From: a virus
Length of the DNA: 51,232 bases
Strand: one strand, 5' to 3'
IMG/VR virus record: IMGVR_UViG_3300033143_001541
Coordinates: 1-51,232 of that record
Below the pieces are notes generated by a model, which saw only the letters and a program-made list of their open reading frames with translations, ran no database searches and was not told the origin of the DNA. The translations under genes and the position numbers were made by a program. Of the stretch, positions 1-8,320 are shown piece after piece (within the stretch, counting starts at the first letter, position 1; every line of letters begins with the position of its first letter).

Positions 1-1
1 C

Positions 2-1150
2 AAAGGTTCGATGGAGTTTGACAATGGATCTCGTATAGTAGCGCAAGCTACGACAGAAAACACTGGACGTGGTATGGCAATAACATTATTATACTTAGAC
101 GAATTTGCATTCGTACGCCCTACTATAGCGAAAGAGTTCTGGACTTCGATCTCTCCTACACTATCAACAGGTGGTGGCGCAATTATAACAAGTACACCTA
201 ACAGTGATGAAGATCAATTTGCATTACTGTGGAAAGGTGCTAACAAAACAGAGGATGAGTTCGGCAATACACGCACAGATGGACTAGGTGAAAATGGATT
301 TCATGCCTACGAGGCAGATTGGAAGCGTCATCCAGATCGTGATCAACAATGGGCTGATGATGAGTTAGGTCGTATAGGTGAAGAACGTTTCAGACGTGAG
401 CATTTAAATGAATTCTTGATATACGACGAAACACTTATCAACGCAACAACACTAATCGATATGGAAGGTAAAGAACCTATACGTAAGAGCGGGCAAGTAC
501 GTTGGTACGCAGAGCCAAAGCCTGGAATGATTTATACAGTAGCACTCGACCCCAGCCTAGGCACCGGCGGCGATCCAGCGGCTATACAAGTATTTGAAGC
601 CAACACCACAAAACAAATAGCAGAGTGGAAACACAACAAATCTGATGTACCTACACAAATACGTATCTTTGTAGATATAATTAAGTACATAAGCGAACGC
701 TGTCAAGACCAAAATAGTGTGTACTACAGTGTAGAAAACAACACACTAGGTGAAGCTGCATTAATAAGCATAGACGAGTACGGCGAACATAACATACCAG
801 GTGTATTTTTAAGTGAGCCTAAGGTGTCAGGTAGTGAACGTAGATACAGAAAAGGATTCAACACAAGTAATAAGAAAAAATTAGCGGCGTGTGCTAAGTT
901 AAAACTGTACGTAGAATCAGGACGCATGGAAGTAAACAGCAAAAGCTTAATATCAGAGTTCAAACACTTTGTTGCACTTGGTGTAGGCTTTGCAGCAAAA
1001 CCAGGTGAACACGACGATTTAGTTATGGCTACATTAGTGTCAGTGCGTATGATGCAGCTACTTAAAGAGTACCACACTGAGCTTGTAGGCCAAATGCACG
1101 ACTACGCAGACGACTATATCGAGCCAATGCCTTTCATAGTATCATTCTAA
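2..1150 (+). CDS. 17: Terminase large subunit gp17, C-terminal part (5' end outside window)
   Basis: DNA-packaging motor ATPase and nuclease that cuts concatemeric DNA and pumps it into the prohead. The frame is open to the window edge, so the N-terminal Walker A part is missing. Visible are the Walker B strand LLYLDEFAF, the TSTPN coupling motif, and an RNase H-like nuclease domain with three acidic sites: ALDPSLGTGGD, YSVENNTLGE and EHDDLVMA. This is the usual layout of T4 gp17. The next gene starts 19 bases later behind a late-type box. The family assignment is secure; only the missing start limits the entry. Confidence 0.95.
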   Translation, partial: KGSMEFDNGSRIVAQATTENTGRGMAITLLYLDEFAFVRPTIAKEFWTSISPTLSTGGGAIITSTPNSDEDQFALLWKGANKTEDEFGNTRTDGLGENGFHAYEADWKRHPDRDQQWADDELGRIGEERFRREHLNEFLIYDETLINATTLIDMEGKEPIRKSGQVRWYAEPKPGMIYTVALDPSLGTGGDPAAIQVFEANTTKQIAEWKHNKSDVPTQIRIFVDIIKYISERCQDQNSVYYSVENNTLGEAALISIDEYGEHNIPGVFLSEPKVSGSERRYRKGFNTSNKKKLAACAKLKLYVESGRMEVNSKSLISEFKHFVALGVGFAAKPGEHDDLVMATLVSVRMMQLLKEYHTELVGQMHDYADDYIEPMPFIVSF

Positions 1151-1157
1151 ATTTAAG

Positions 1158-1164
1158 CTAAATA
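1158..1164 (+). promoter_or_regulatory. Late-type promoter box CTAAATA, near-leaderless start
   Basis: CTAAATA lies 5 nt before the ATG of the gene at 1170. It matches the T4/cyanophage late -10 element (TATAAATA, CTAAATA). A transcript from it would begin at or beside the start codon. Inferred from motif and position. Confidence 0.5.
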
Positions 1165-1169
1165 ACATT

Positions 1170-3542
1170 ATGGATAATGCAGCAGAGAAACTATACAATA
1201 TACTTGGTACTAAGTTTGACAACACCGACATTAAAACACTAACATCAACTGGTAAAGAAACAAGAGAGATGGAAGAAATCAAAATGTTTAGTTTTGATTT
1301 TTTAATGGATGGCAAGAATTACGGTCCAGTAGTTATTTTAATAAGCGCAGAAGATAATTTAGAAGTATACTACGGTGACAACACTAGTAGATCACTTGAG
1401 CGCAATGCTAAGAAAAAGTGGGAAAACCTTATCGAGCACTTAAGCACATTTGCTCGTGGCAATAGACTCGGTTTCAGCTTAAAGCATACAACAGATTTAA
1501 AGTACGACTTATCAAATATTGCTGACATTACAGAAAGCTTCAAGAACATATTCGAAAGCTATTACGGCACTTCCAAAACAAGTTACAACAAACAAGGCAA
1601 AGCTAAAATTATTATTAAGCACAGCAGAAAGCTGGGCGAAGAAGAAAAACGTTTCCGCAACATTAGCCAATTGTTTATTGAGAACGCAGACGGTGAACGT
1701 TTTAAACTTCCATTTAAGAAGTTAGCAGGAGCAAGAGCTATGGCTCGTCACGTACAAGAAGGTGGCAACCCATATGATTTATTCGGTGTACACATTTGTG
1801 AAATGGTTAAAGACATTAACACATTAGGTGGGTTCGTAAGACGTAGCAAAATGTTCGAAGCAGACGAAGAAACAAGTGGACTAGTAGAAACTGGTCGCAC
1901 ACATTATGCATCATTGCGTAAAGGATTAAAACAGATTGCAGGCAAACGCGGATACCACACTTTTAAAGAAAGTTGGAAGCCAGAAGAAATTACAGCACTT
2001 GACGAAGATACAGATGCTATCCGTAGTAAGTTCTTAGACCGAAAAATTAATTCAAAAATAGAAGAAGCAATTCCACTATTAGCACGTTTACAAAAAATGG
2101 CAGAAGCTAGAGATAGAATTCCAGTTGATCCAAGATGGAGCAGCGATGAAGAACTTCAGACTCATAAAGACGCTTACAAAAAGCATTACACTGATAGAGA
2201 TGCAAGCAAAGATGCAATCATTGCCGCGTACCGCAATGGCGAAGTGGAATACGAAGAAGCCGAACAAAGACTTCATGTTACAATCGATGAACCAGGAAAC
2301 TTAGAAATGGCAATCCGTGAGCTTGAAATGACAGCAGACGAAATTGGCGACATAGATGATTACAGTGATGCATTTGAATCTTGGGCTAATGAAATAGTAG
2401 AAGGGTCAGCAGAAGAAGATGAATGGACAAGTGCAATGGGGCACGACCAAGACGATCCAGACGAAATGATAGGCGAGCCAGATGAGTTAGAAGAACGTCA
2501 AGGTCAAGGCATAGGAACTAAAATGGCTACTATGGATATCGACGACATAGACGAATTTGACCAGCGGGAAAGCAATCTTGTAGAAGGTCCGACGTCGCCT
2601 ATAGACGAATTAACAGCATTCTTCCAGAAAGAACAACCAGTTGGCCTCGACGCGATGAACGTAAGAAGTCAATTAGAAAATGCTATAGATGATGAAAGTT
2701 TATATGATGAATTAAGTGACTTAGCAATGCGTGACAGTGAAGCAGATGCACGTGACGTAGTTAGAGATTGGATTAGTAATAACAAAATGGACTTAGCACA
2801 TAAACTAAACTTACACGGCGAATACGATAACCCAGCAGCAAGGGACTTTCCACGTGAATCGGTCTCAGACAGCGAAGTTAGATATATGCCAGGACGCGGA
2901 CGGAACAGTCCTGTGCGTTCAGCTACAGCAACTCCTATGTCACCAGAAGAAAAGAAAAAACAACAAGAAGAATGGGCTGCAAAAGGCCGCGCCAAGACTA
3001 GAGCAGCTGGCGGAAAAACTGAATTTGATTTAGCAATGGAAGAAGGATTAGAAACAGAATTAGACGCAGACAATGAAGCACAACTTAATGCCAGCGTTAA
3101 TAAAGAAGTTGAAAAGCACGTTAACGAAGATGCAGAGACTGACAAGAGCGAATGTAAATGGTGCGGTAACTTGTTTACACCTGACGCAATAGCTGATCAC
3201 GAAGATACATGCGACTACATCATTCCAAAGGACTTAACTAAGAAAGATGTAACAGAATCAGAACAATATAAACAGACGGGAGATAACATGAACAAATTAT
3301 TCACAGAGTACGTAGCGGAAGCAGATGAAGCAGAATCTAAGAAGCCGTGGGAAAAAGAAGAAGCGGTAACTGAAGAAGATGAAGTCACTGAAGATGCTGT
3401 AGACGAAGGTTGTGACAAGGACGAAGAGTTAGATGAAGATACCGTCGAAGTACAAGAAGCACATGACGGCCCAATCGTTACAATGGAAAGCGATGACCTT
3501 GGTGCATTGATGCAACGAACAAACCATTTACTTAAAAAATAA
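1170..3542 (+). CDS. Large uncharacterised late protein with C-terminal zinc-finger-like motif
   Basis: A 790-residue protein with no recognised enzyme motif. The first 250 residues look globular (mixed charge, FSFDFLMDG and KKLAGARAMARHV segments). From about residue 330 the sequence is very acidic, low in complexity and probably extended. Near residue 660 there is a CKWCGN...HEDTC pattern (CxxC...HxxxC), a possible single zinc-binding site. The C-terminus is again acidic. A late-type box 5 nt before the ATG and a strong terminator after the stop suggest a single late unit. Position beside terminase and the late box favour a virion or assembly role, but this is inference. Confidence 0.8.
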   Translation: MDNAAEKLYNILGTKFDNTDIKTLTSTGKETREMEEIKMFSFDFLMDGKNYGPVVILISAEDNLEVYYGDNTSRSLERNAKKKWENLIEHLSTFARGNRLGFSLKHTTDLKYDLSNIADITESFKNIFESYYGTSKTSYNKQGKAKIIIKHSRKLGEEEKRFRNISQLFIENADGERFKLPFKKLAGARAMARHVQEGGNPYDLFGVHICEMVKDINTLGGFVRRSKMFEADEETSGLVETGRTHYASLRKGLKQIAGKRGYHTFKESWKPEEITALDEDTDAIRSKFLDRKINSKIEEAIPLLARLQKMAEARDRIPVDPRWSSDEELQTHKDAYKKHYTDRDASKDAIIAAYRNGEVEYEEAEQRLHVTIDEPGNLEMAIRELEMTADEIGDIDDYSDAFESWANEIVEGSAEEDEWTSAMGHDQDDPDEMIGEPDELEERQGQGIGTKMATMDIDDIDEFDQRESNLVEGPTSPIDELTAFFQKEQPVGLDAMNVRSQLENAIDDESLYDELSDLAMRDSEADARDVVRDWISNNKMDLAHKLNLHGEYDNPAARDFPRESVSDSEVRYMPGRGRNSPVRSATATPMSPEEKKKQQEEWAAKGRAKTRAAGGKTEFDLAMEEGLETELDADNEAQLNASVNKEVEKHVNEDAETDKSECKWCGNLFTPDAIADHEDTCDYIIPKDLTKKDVTESEQYKQTGDNMNKLFTEYVAEADEAESKKPWEKEEAVTEEDEVTEDAVDEGCDKDEELDEDTVEVQEAHDGPIVTMESDDLGALMQRTNHLLKK

Positions 3543-3564
3543 AAACTTTCCTCTAGAAGTTATT

Positions 3565-3589
3565 AAAACGGCGAAAGCCGTTTTATTTT
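3565..3589 (+). terminator. Rho-independent terminator
   Basis: Perfect 8-bp stem AAAACGGC/GCCGTTTT with a GAAA tetraloop, followed by ATTTT. It closes the unit of the 790-residue protein and insulates the gp32 promoters. Confidence 0.85.
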
Positions 3590-3603
3590 GGCTTCAAAAT
3601 CAG

Positions 3604-3632
3604 TAGACAGATCGCTTACTATGTTATATAAT
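3604..3632 (+). promoter_or_regulatory. Sigma70-like promoter upstream of gp32
   Basis: TAGACA at 3604-3609 and TATAAT at 3627-3632 with exactly 17 bp between them, 5/6 and 6/6 matches to the bacterial consensus. The start point would be near 3639, giving a gp32 leader of about 150 nt. The same TAGACA-N17-TATAAT form recurs before hsp20. Confidence 0.65.
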
Positions 3633-3702
3633 ATGCGCATAATAAAAATTAAAGATTTAACCAAATACAACAATCGAAAATTTTTACAAATACGCGCAGT
3701 TA

Positions 3703-3710
3703 GATAAATA
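3703..3710 (+). promoter_or_regulatory. Late-type box GATAAATA before gp32
   Basis: GATAAATA lies 76 nt upstream of the gp32 ATG and downstream of the sigma70-like promoter, so gp32 may be expressed both early and late. Motif-based inference. Confidence 0.45.
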
Positions 3711-3786
3711 ACTGTATGCTACACAATCCGCGAAGGAACGGTAGTATTAGGGAAAATAAAGGCATAACATAGGGAGAAACAAAATT

Positions 3787-4818
3787 ATGGCATCTTTAGC
3801 AGACATCCGTGCTCGATTAGCAGCACAAGACAACAAATCAAACAACAGAACAAACGACGGCGAAGGCCCAGTATACGCACATTGGAATATCAATGAAGGC
3901 GACACCGCGATTGTACGTTTTTTAGAAGACGGCAACACTGACAATCCTTACTTTTGGGTTGAACGCGCAATGTTCAAATTTCCATTCAACGGTATTGTAG
4001 GTGATCCTACAGCAGGTACTAACATTATTGTACAAGTTCCATGTATGGAAATGTATGGTGAAAAGGATACTATCTTAGACGAAGTACGTACTTGGTTCAA
4101 AGATACCGCAATGGAAGACATGGGTCGTAAGTACTGGAAGAAACGTTCTTACTTATTCCAAGGTTTCGTTCATAGCGATCCAATGAATGGTGACACACCA
4201 GAAAATCCAATCCGTCGTTTTATGATTAGTCCACAAATCTTTACTCTTATTAAGAACAGCTTAATGGATCCAGAGATTGAAAACTTACCAACAGACGCAA
4301 CAGGTGGTTTAGACTTCCGCATCAACAAGCAAATGAAAGGTGGCTTCGGCGACTACACTGCTTCAAGTTGGGCGCGTAAAGAAACAGCACTTACTGATGA
4401 CGAAGTAGCAGCTATGGAAACACATGGCTTAAGCAACTTAGCAGACTTCTTACCAACTAAACCTACTGAAGAAATTCAAAAGGTTATTCAAGAAATGTTT
4501 GAAGCATCAGTTAACGGCGAACCATACGATCCAGCTAAATGGTCTTCTTACTACACTCCAAAAGGTATGGCTAAGACAGGCGGCGATAATAAGCCAGCAG
4601 CTACAACAGCACCAACTACAACAGCGGCACCAGTTGCTACAGAAACTAAAGCAGAAACTGTAGTCACACCAGCAGTTGAAACAGTAGTTGCAGCACCTGT
4701 GGAAACAGTAGTTGAAGTTGCAGCACCGGTTGAAGCAGTTGTTGAAGAAGCAACAGCGCCAGCAGCAACAGATAAAGCGCAAGATATTCTTGCAATGATT
4801 CGTTCACGCCAATCGTAA
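3787..4818 (+). CDS. 32: Single-stranded DNA-binding protein gp32
   Basis: Coats ssDNA at replication forks and recombination intermediates and contacts UvsX, UvsY and the helicase. The N-terminus (MASLADIRARLAAQD) and the core strands GDTAIVRFLEDG and FPFNGIVGD match marine T4-like gp32. The His/Cys zinc ligands of T4 gp32 are absent; only one Cys (IVQVPCMEMYG) lies in that region, so the protein probably folds without zinc. Residues about 265-325 form an Ala/Thr/Val/Glu-rich linker of imperfect repeats, ending in a short tail AQDILAMIRSRQS that may recruit partners. AGGGAG lies 10 nt before the ATG. It is followed directly by uvsX. Confidence 0.93.
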   Translation: MASLADIRARLAAQDNKSNNRTNDGEGPVYAHWNINEGDTAIVRFLEDGNTDNPYFWVERAMFKFPFNGIVGDPTAGTNIIVQVPCMEMYGEKDTILDEVRTWFKDTAMEDMGRKYWKKRSYLFQGFVHSDPMNGDTPENPIRRFMISPQIFTLIKNSLMDPEIENLPTDATGGLDFRINKQMKGGFGDYTASSWARKETALTDDEVAAMETHGLSNLADFLPTKPTEEIQKVIQEMFEASVNGEPYDPAKWSSYYTPKGMAKTGGDNKPAATTAPTTTAAPVATETKAETVVTPAVETVVAAPVETVVEVAAPVEAVVEEATAPAATDKAQDILAMIRSRQS

Positions 4819-4826
4819 GCCAGATT

Positions 4827-4848
4827 ATGCGGGTGTAACAGCCCGCAT
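4827..4848 (+). other. RNA hairpin between gp32 and uvsX
   Basis: ATGCGGG/CCCGCAT, a 7-bp stem with an 8-nt loop, in the 51-nt gap after the gp32 stop. It lacks a long T run. It may be a weak terminator or a 3' stabiliser that keeps gp32 mRNA more abundant than uvsX mRNA. Confidence 0.5.
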
Positions 4849-4869
4849 CATTTCCAACGGAGTATAATT

Positions 4870-6024
4870 ATGAGTACGAAACCATTTGACGTTTCAAAAT
4901 TTAGAAAAGAAATCACAAAGAACATTGACGGTATGTCAGTGGGCTTCCATGATCCAACAGATTGGATCAGCACAGGTAACTATGCACTTAACTACTTAAT
5001 CAGTAACGACTTTAACAAAGGTATCCCACTTGGCAAGGTAACAGTATTTGCAGGTGAGTCCGGCGCAGGTAAAAGTTATATTGCATCTGGTAACATTGTT
5101 AAACATGCACAAGAGCAAGGTATCTATGTAGTACTAATAGATAGCGAGAACGCACTTGATGAAACATGGTTACATGCACTAGGCGTAGACACAGACGAAA
5201 GCAAATTGCTTAAGTTAAGTATGTCAATGATTGATGACGTAGCTAAAACTATTAGTACATTTATGAAAGACTACAAGCAAATGAACGAAGATGATCGCCC
5301 GAAGGTTCTTTTCGTAGTAGATAGTTTAGGTATGTTGCTAACACCAACAGACGTTAAACAGTTTGAAGCTGGTGATATGAAAGGTGACTTAGGTCGTAAG
5401 CCTAAAGCATTAACAGCACTAGTTCGTAACACTGTTAACATGTTCGGCGCATATAACGTAGGCATGGTAGCAACAAACCATACATACGAATCACAAGATA
5501 TGTTCAACCCTGATGAAATCATTAGTGGCGGACGTGGCTTTATCTTTGCATCATCCATTGTGGTAGCAATGAAGAAGATGAAACTTAAAGAAGATGAAGA
5601 CGGTAATAAAGTATCACAAGTAAATGGTATTAGAGCAGGCTGTAAGATTATGAAAACACGCTATGCAAAACCATTTGAAAACATCCAAGTTAAGATTCCT
5701 TATAAGACAGGTATGTCACCTTACAGTGGCTTATTTGATATGGCAGAAGCTAAAGGCTTGTTAGAAAAGTCCGGCAACAGTTATATCTACACACTGAAAG
5801 ATGGCACAGAGCTTAAAGCTTTCCGTAAGAAGTGGGAAGCTAACATGAAAGATGTTGATAAGTCAACTGGCGAAGAAGCAGAGTTCGGATTAATGGATAA
5901 GTTAATGGCTGACATGTCAATGGTTGATGAGCTTAACGATTCGTTAGAAATTGAAGCGTTAGAAGCACTTGACATTGATGAAGTAATGGATATTGCAGAC
6001 GAAATAGTCGACACAGAAGTTTAA
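4870..6024 (+). CDS. uvsX: UvsX RecA-like recombinase
   Basis: ATP-dependent strand-exchange protein for recombination-dependent replication and repair. Walker A GESGAGKS is at residues 62-69, the Walker B strand VLFVVDSLG near 145-153, and GMVATNHTYESQDMF and GGRGFIFASS carry the RecA-core DNA-contact region. The tail after residue 350 is strongly acidic, as in T4 UvsX. GGAG stands 8 nt before the ATG. The order gp32, uvsX, small gene, uvsY groups the whole presynaptic set in one unit. Confidence 0.96.
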   Translation: MSTKPFDVSKFRKEITKNIDGMSVGFHDPTDWISTGNYALNYLISNDFNKGIPLGKVTVFAGESGAGKSYIASGNIVKHAQEQGIYVVLIDSENALDETWLHALGVDTDESKLLKLSMSMIDDVAKTISTFMKDYKQMNEDDRPKVLFVVDSLGMLLTPTDVKQFEAGDMKGDLGRKPKALTALVRNTVNMFGAYNVGMVATNHTYESQDMFNPDEIISGGRGFIFASSIVVAMKKMKLKEDEDGNKVSQVNGIRAGCKIMKTRYAKPFENIQVKIPYKTGMSPYSGLFDMAEAKGLLEKSGNSYIYTLKDGTELKAFRKKWEANMKDVDKSTGEEAEFGLMDKLMADMSMVDELNDSLEIEALEALDIDEVMDIADEIVDTEV

Positions 6025-6035
6025 GGAGAAATAGC

Positions 6036-6275
6036 TTGGACGTAGAAACACATTTACAAGTATGGAAAGAACTTAAGCCACATTTAATTGGTGGTGACGT
6101 TGAAGCCGCGGCAGAAGACTTCTTGCGTGTACTCATTGAGCACGGAGCCGACGCAGATGAGATTGCTACGTATGCATTGGATGATGCATTGAAATTAGCT
6201 ATTCAAGAGTACGTAGAAATCGACGAAGATGAGTTTGAAGGCGAGCAAGACCAAGACGAGTACGAGTACGACTAA
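6036..6275 (+). CDS. Small acidic protein between uvsX and uvsY (TTG start)
   Basis: A 79-residue acidic protein with no family I recognise. It starts with TTG, preceded by a clear AAGGAG, and no ATG fits better. Residues 1-55 are predicted helical (HLQVWKELKPHLIGG); the last 18 are almost all Asp, Glu, Gln and Tyr. Its stop overlaps the ATG of uvsY by one base, so the two are probably translated together. It may assist UvsX/UvsY or helicase loading, by position only. Confidence 0.75.
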   Translation: MDVETHLQVWKELKPHLIGGDVEAAAEDFLRVLIEHGADADEIATYALDDALKLAIQEYVEIDEDEFEGEQDQDEYEYD

Positions 6276-6730
6276 TGGTCCGCTATAATCAAGTAGTTGC
6301 TAACCTTGCTTTAATTCCTAACTTCATTACATACTATGAAACAGAATTAAAGCAAGCCCGCGGCGACTGTATTGTAAGCGGGAGTGTTGAAAATATGCTT
6401 AAGGAATTACCTGGCATAACAGAACACAGATTCAACCAGTTACAAGAAATCGAAGCGTTACTAAACTACTTGAATATAACTCATAGGCAAGTACGTAAGA
6501 AGCACTACAAGAAGTACTTAGAAGGATATGCAAAAGCATTATCTAGTAGAGATGCACAAATTTATAGCGAAGCAGAAGATGAAGTAATTAATTCAGAAGT
6601 GCTAGTTAACGAAATTGCATTACTACGCAACAAGTACTTAGGCATAATGAAGGCACTTGAATCTAAGAACTTTCAGTTAGGCCATATTGCTCGCTTACGC
6701 GCAGCAGGATTAGAGGATATATCAGTTTAA
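6275..6730 (+). CDS. uvsY: UvsY-like recombination mediator
   Basis: UvsY loads UvsX onto gp32-coated DNA. At 151 residues it is close to T4 UvsY (137). The C-terminal half follows T4 UvsY: basic helix RQVRKKHYKKYLEGYAK, then LRNKYLGIMKALESKNFQLG and HIARLRAAG, corresponding to the T4 segment ending GFAIKHIQDMRA. Overlaps with the genes on both sides (TAATG) and placement after uvsX support the call. The N-terminal 60 residues are less conserved. Confidence 0.75.
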   Translation: MVRYNQVVANLALIPNFITYYETELKQARGDCIVSGSVENMLKELPGITEHRFNQLQEIEALLNYLNITHRQVRKKHYKKYLEGYAKALSSRDAQIYSEAEDEVINSEVLVNEIALLRNKYLGIMKALESKNFQLGHIARLRAAGLEDISV

Positions 6731-7500
6731 TGTTACAAAACCCAATAACATTTAGTTCGGAAACAGAAAGTCATAACCACTCATTGCAAACATTGCAACT
6801 CCTTGAAGGATACACAGACTTTATGTGGAGTGTTGATAGTATATGTGATATAGGGTGTGGCAGTGGTAGCGATTTAGAATGGTGGGCAACACGTACAATA
6901 GAAGATGATAACAAAAAAGCAGTGCCACTTGATATTAAATGTGTTGGGATTGACACTCGCGATTCACTATCGGCAGCTAAACACTTTCCGAACATTGTTT
7001 ACGAGAAACGAGACTTTGAATTAGCTCCGACTATTAAAGAACAGTTTGATGTACTATGGTGTCACAATGCATTTCAATATGCAATTAACCCAATGCAAAC
7101 ACTTAAACAGTTTTATGATATGTTAACACCAGGCGGCATGCTTGCAATCGTAGTACCGCAAACTACAAACGTAGTTTATCATAAACAAGAGTACGATCAA
7201 TTAGATTCACAGTACTTTAATCATACACTAGTGAGCTTAATACACATGCTTGCAGTAAACGGATTTGATTGTAAGAATGGCTTCTTTAAGAAGAATCCAG
7301 ATGATCCGTGGTTACATGCAATAGTATACAAAAGCGAACACAAGCCAATGGATCCACGTACAACACGTTGGATCGAGCTAAAAGAGAAGGGGTTGTTACC
7401 GTACACCGCTGAAGACAGTATTAATAAATGCGGTTACGTAAGACAACAAGACTTAGTCTTACAATGGATTAACAAGAGTAACATAAGTTATAAAAAATGA
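6730..7500 (+). CDS. Class I SAM-dependent methyltransferase
   Basis: Transfers a methyl group from S-adenosylmethionine; substrate unknown. Motif I is SICDIGCGSGSD (residues 37-48), followed by the acidic end of beta2 (GIDTRDS), a motif II-like DVLWCHNAFQY, and LTPGGMLAIVVP typical of the Methyltransf_11/25 group. No DNA-methylase NPPY/DPPY motif is present, so a small-molecule or sugar substrate is likelier than DNA. It overlaps the next gene, a sugar nucleotidyltransferase-cupin fusion, by 4 bases, which suggests a shared surface-sugar pathway. Confidence 0.85.
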   Translation: MLQNPITFSSETESHNHSLQTLQLLEGYTDFMWSVDSICDIGCGSGSDLEWWATRTIEDDNKKAVPLDIKCVGIDTRDSLSAAKHFPNIVYEKRDFELAPTIKEQFDVLWCHNAFQYAINPMQTLKQFYDMLTPGGMLAIVVPQTTNVVYHKQEYDQLDSQYFNHTLVSLIHMLAVNGFDCKNGFFKKNPDDPWLHAIVYKSEHKPMDPRTTRWIELKEKGLLPYTAEDSINKCGYVRQQDLVLQWINKSNISYKK

Positions 7501-8288
7501 GCAGAGACATTACAGTAATAAGCGGTGGATTCGACCCGATACATAGCGGCCATATAGAATTATTAAAAAGTGCTAATACTTTTGTTGATTTTGTTGGACT
7601 AAACTCAGATGAATGGCTAACACGTAAAAAAGGAAATTACTTTATGACGTGGGAAGAACGTGCTACTGTATTAAGACATTTTGGATTCACTGGCGCAATT
7701 ATCCCTTTCAACGACAGTGATGATTCTGCGTGTGATTTAATCAATCAAGTTAAAGAGAAACGCCCAGACGACATAATACACTTTCACAATGGTGGCGACA
7801 GGAATGAAGGCAACATACTAGAAGCTTTACGCTTTGCTAACGATCCGCAAGTTGTGTTTCATTATGGCACTGGCGGAACAGTAAAACAAAATTCATCGTC
7901 TGACATATTACAGCGTTGGATAGATGTAAACAAACAAACAACAGAACGAGCCTGGGGCGAATACAATGTACTAGCAGAGTACACAGAATCAAAGGTTAAG
8001 ACTCTAACAGTGCATCCGGGCAAATCGCTCAGTATGCAGTACCACCATCACCGCAGCGAACACTGGTTTGTAGTGGCAGGCGAAGCCAGTGTAACAATCA
8101 CTGAACAATTAACATCATGCAAAGGCACAAAAACAACGAATACATCTCTACGTAAACACGAGCTATATACTATCCCAGCGGGACAATGGCACAAATTAAG
8201 TAACAACACAGACGAAGAGCTAGTTATAGTAGAAATACAGTACGGCGACAAATGCGAAGAATCAGATATTGTCCGTAAGAGTAGATAA
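7497..8288 (+). CDS. Fusion of a HxGH nucleotidyltransferase with a mannose-6-phosphate isomerase-type cupin
   Basis: Residues 1-142 form a cytidylyltransferase/HldE-like domain: GGFDPIHSGH carries the HxGH motif (H16-H19), FHNGGDR matches the VKGGDY region of HldE, and NSSSDILQRW matches its STTNII end. Residues 150-263 are a cupin of the kind found at the C-terminus of ManC: AWGEYNVL, HPGKSLSMQYHHHRSEHW (metal ligands around H183-E188) and IPAGQWHKL (H232). Together they could activate and isomerise a sugar phosphate. The ManC pyrophosphorylase domain is replaced by an unrelated nucleotidyltransferase. The fold calls are firm; the substrate is unknown. Confidence 0.85.
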   Translation: MSRDITVISGGFDPIHSGHIELLKSANTFVDFVGLNSDEWLTRKKGNYFMTWEERATVLRHFGFTGAIIPFNDSDDSACDLINQVKEKRPDDIIHFHNGGDRNEGNILEALRFANDPQVVFHYGTGGTVKQNSSSDILQRWIDVNKQTTERAWGEYNVLAEYTESKVKTLTVHPGKSLSMQYHHHRSEHWFVVAGEASVTITEQLTSCKGTKTTNTSLRKHELYTIPAGQWHKLSNNTDEELVIVEIQYGDKCEESDIVRKSR

Positions 8289-8291
8289 ATA
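8284..8291 (+). promoter_or_regulatory. Late-type box GATAAATA before structural gene
   Basis: GATAAATA overlaps the end of the preceding gene and lies 29 nt before the ATG at 8321, which also has TAGGAG. It fits late expression of the downstream virion protein. Confidence 0.5.
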
Positions 8292-8320
8292 AAGTTAAAT
8301 ATATTTAGGAGAACAAAAAC

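Noticed and set aside
4600-4790. Ala/Thr/Val/Glu repeats in gp32 as a separate repeat element
   Set aside because: Imperfect and coding; best explained as the flexible linker before the C-terminal tail.
4863-4868. TATAAT just before uvsX as a promoter
   Set aside because: Only 1 nt separates it from the ATG and no -35 box is present; it overlaps the ribosome-site spacer.
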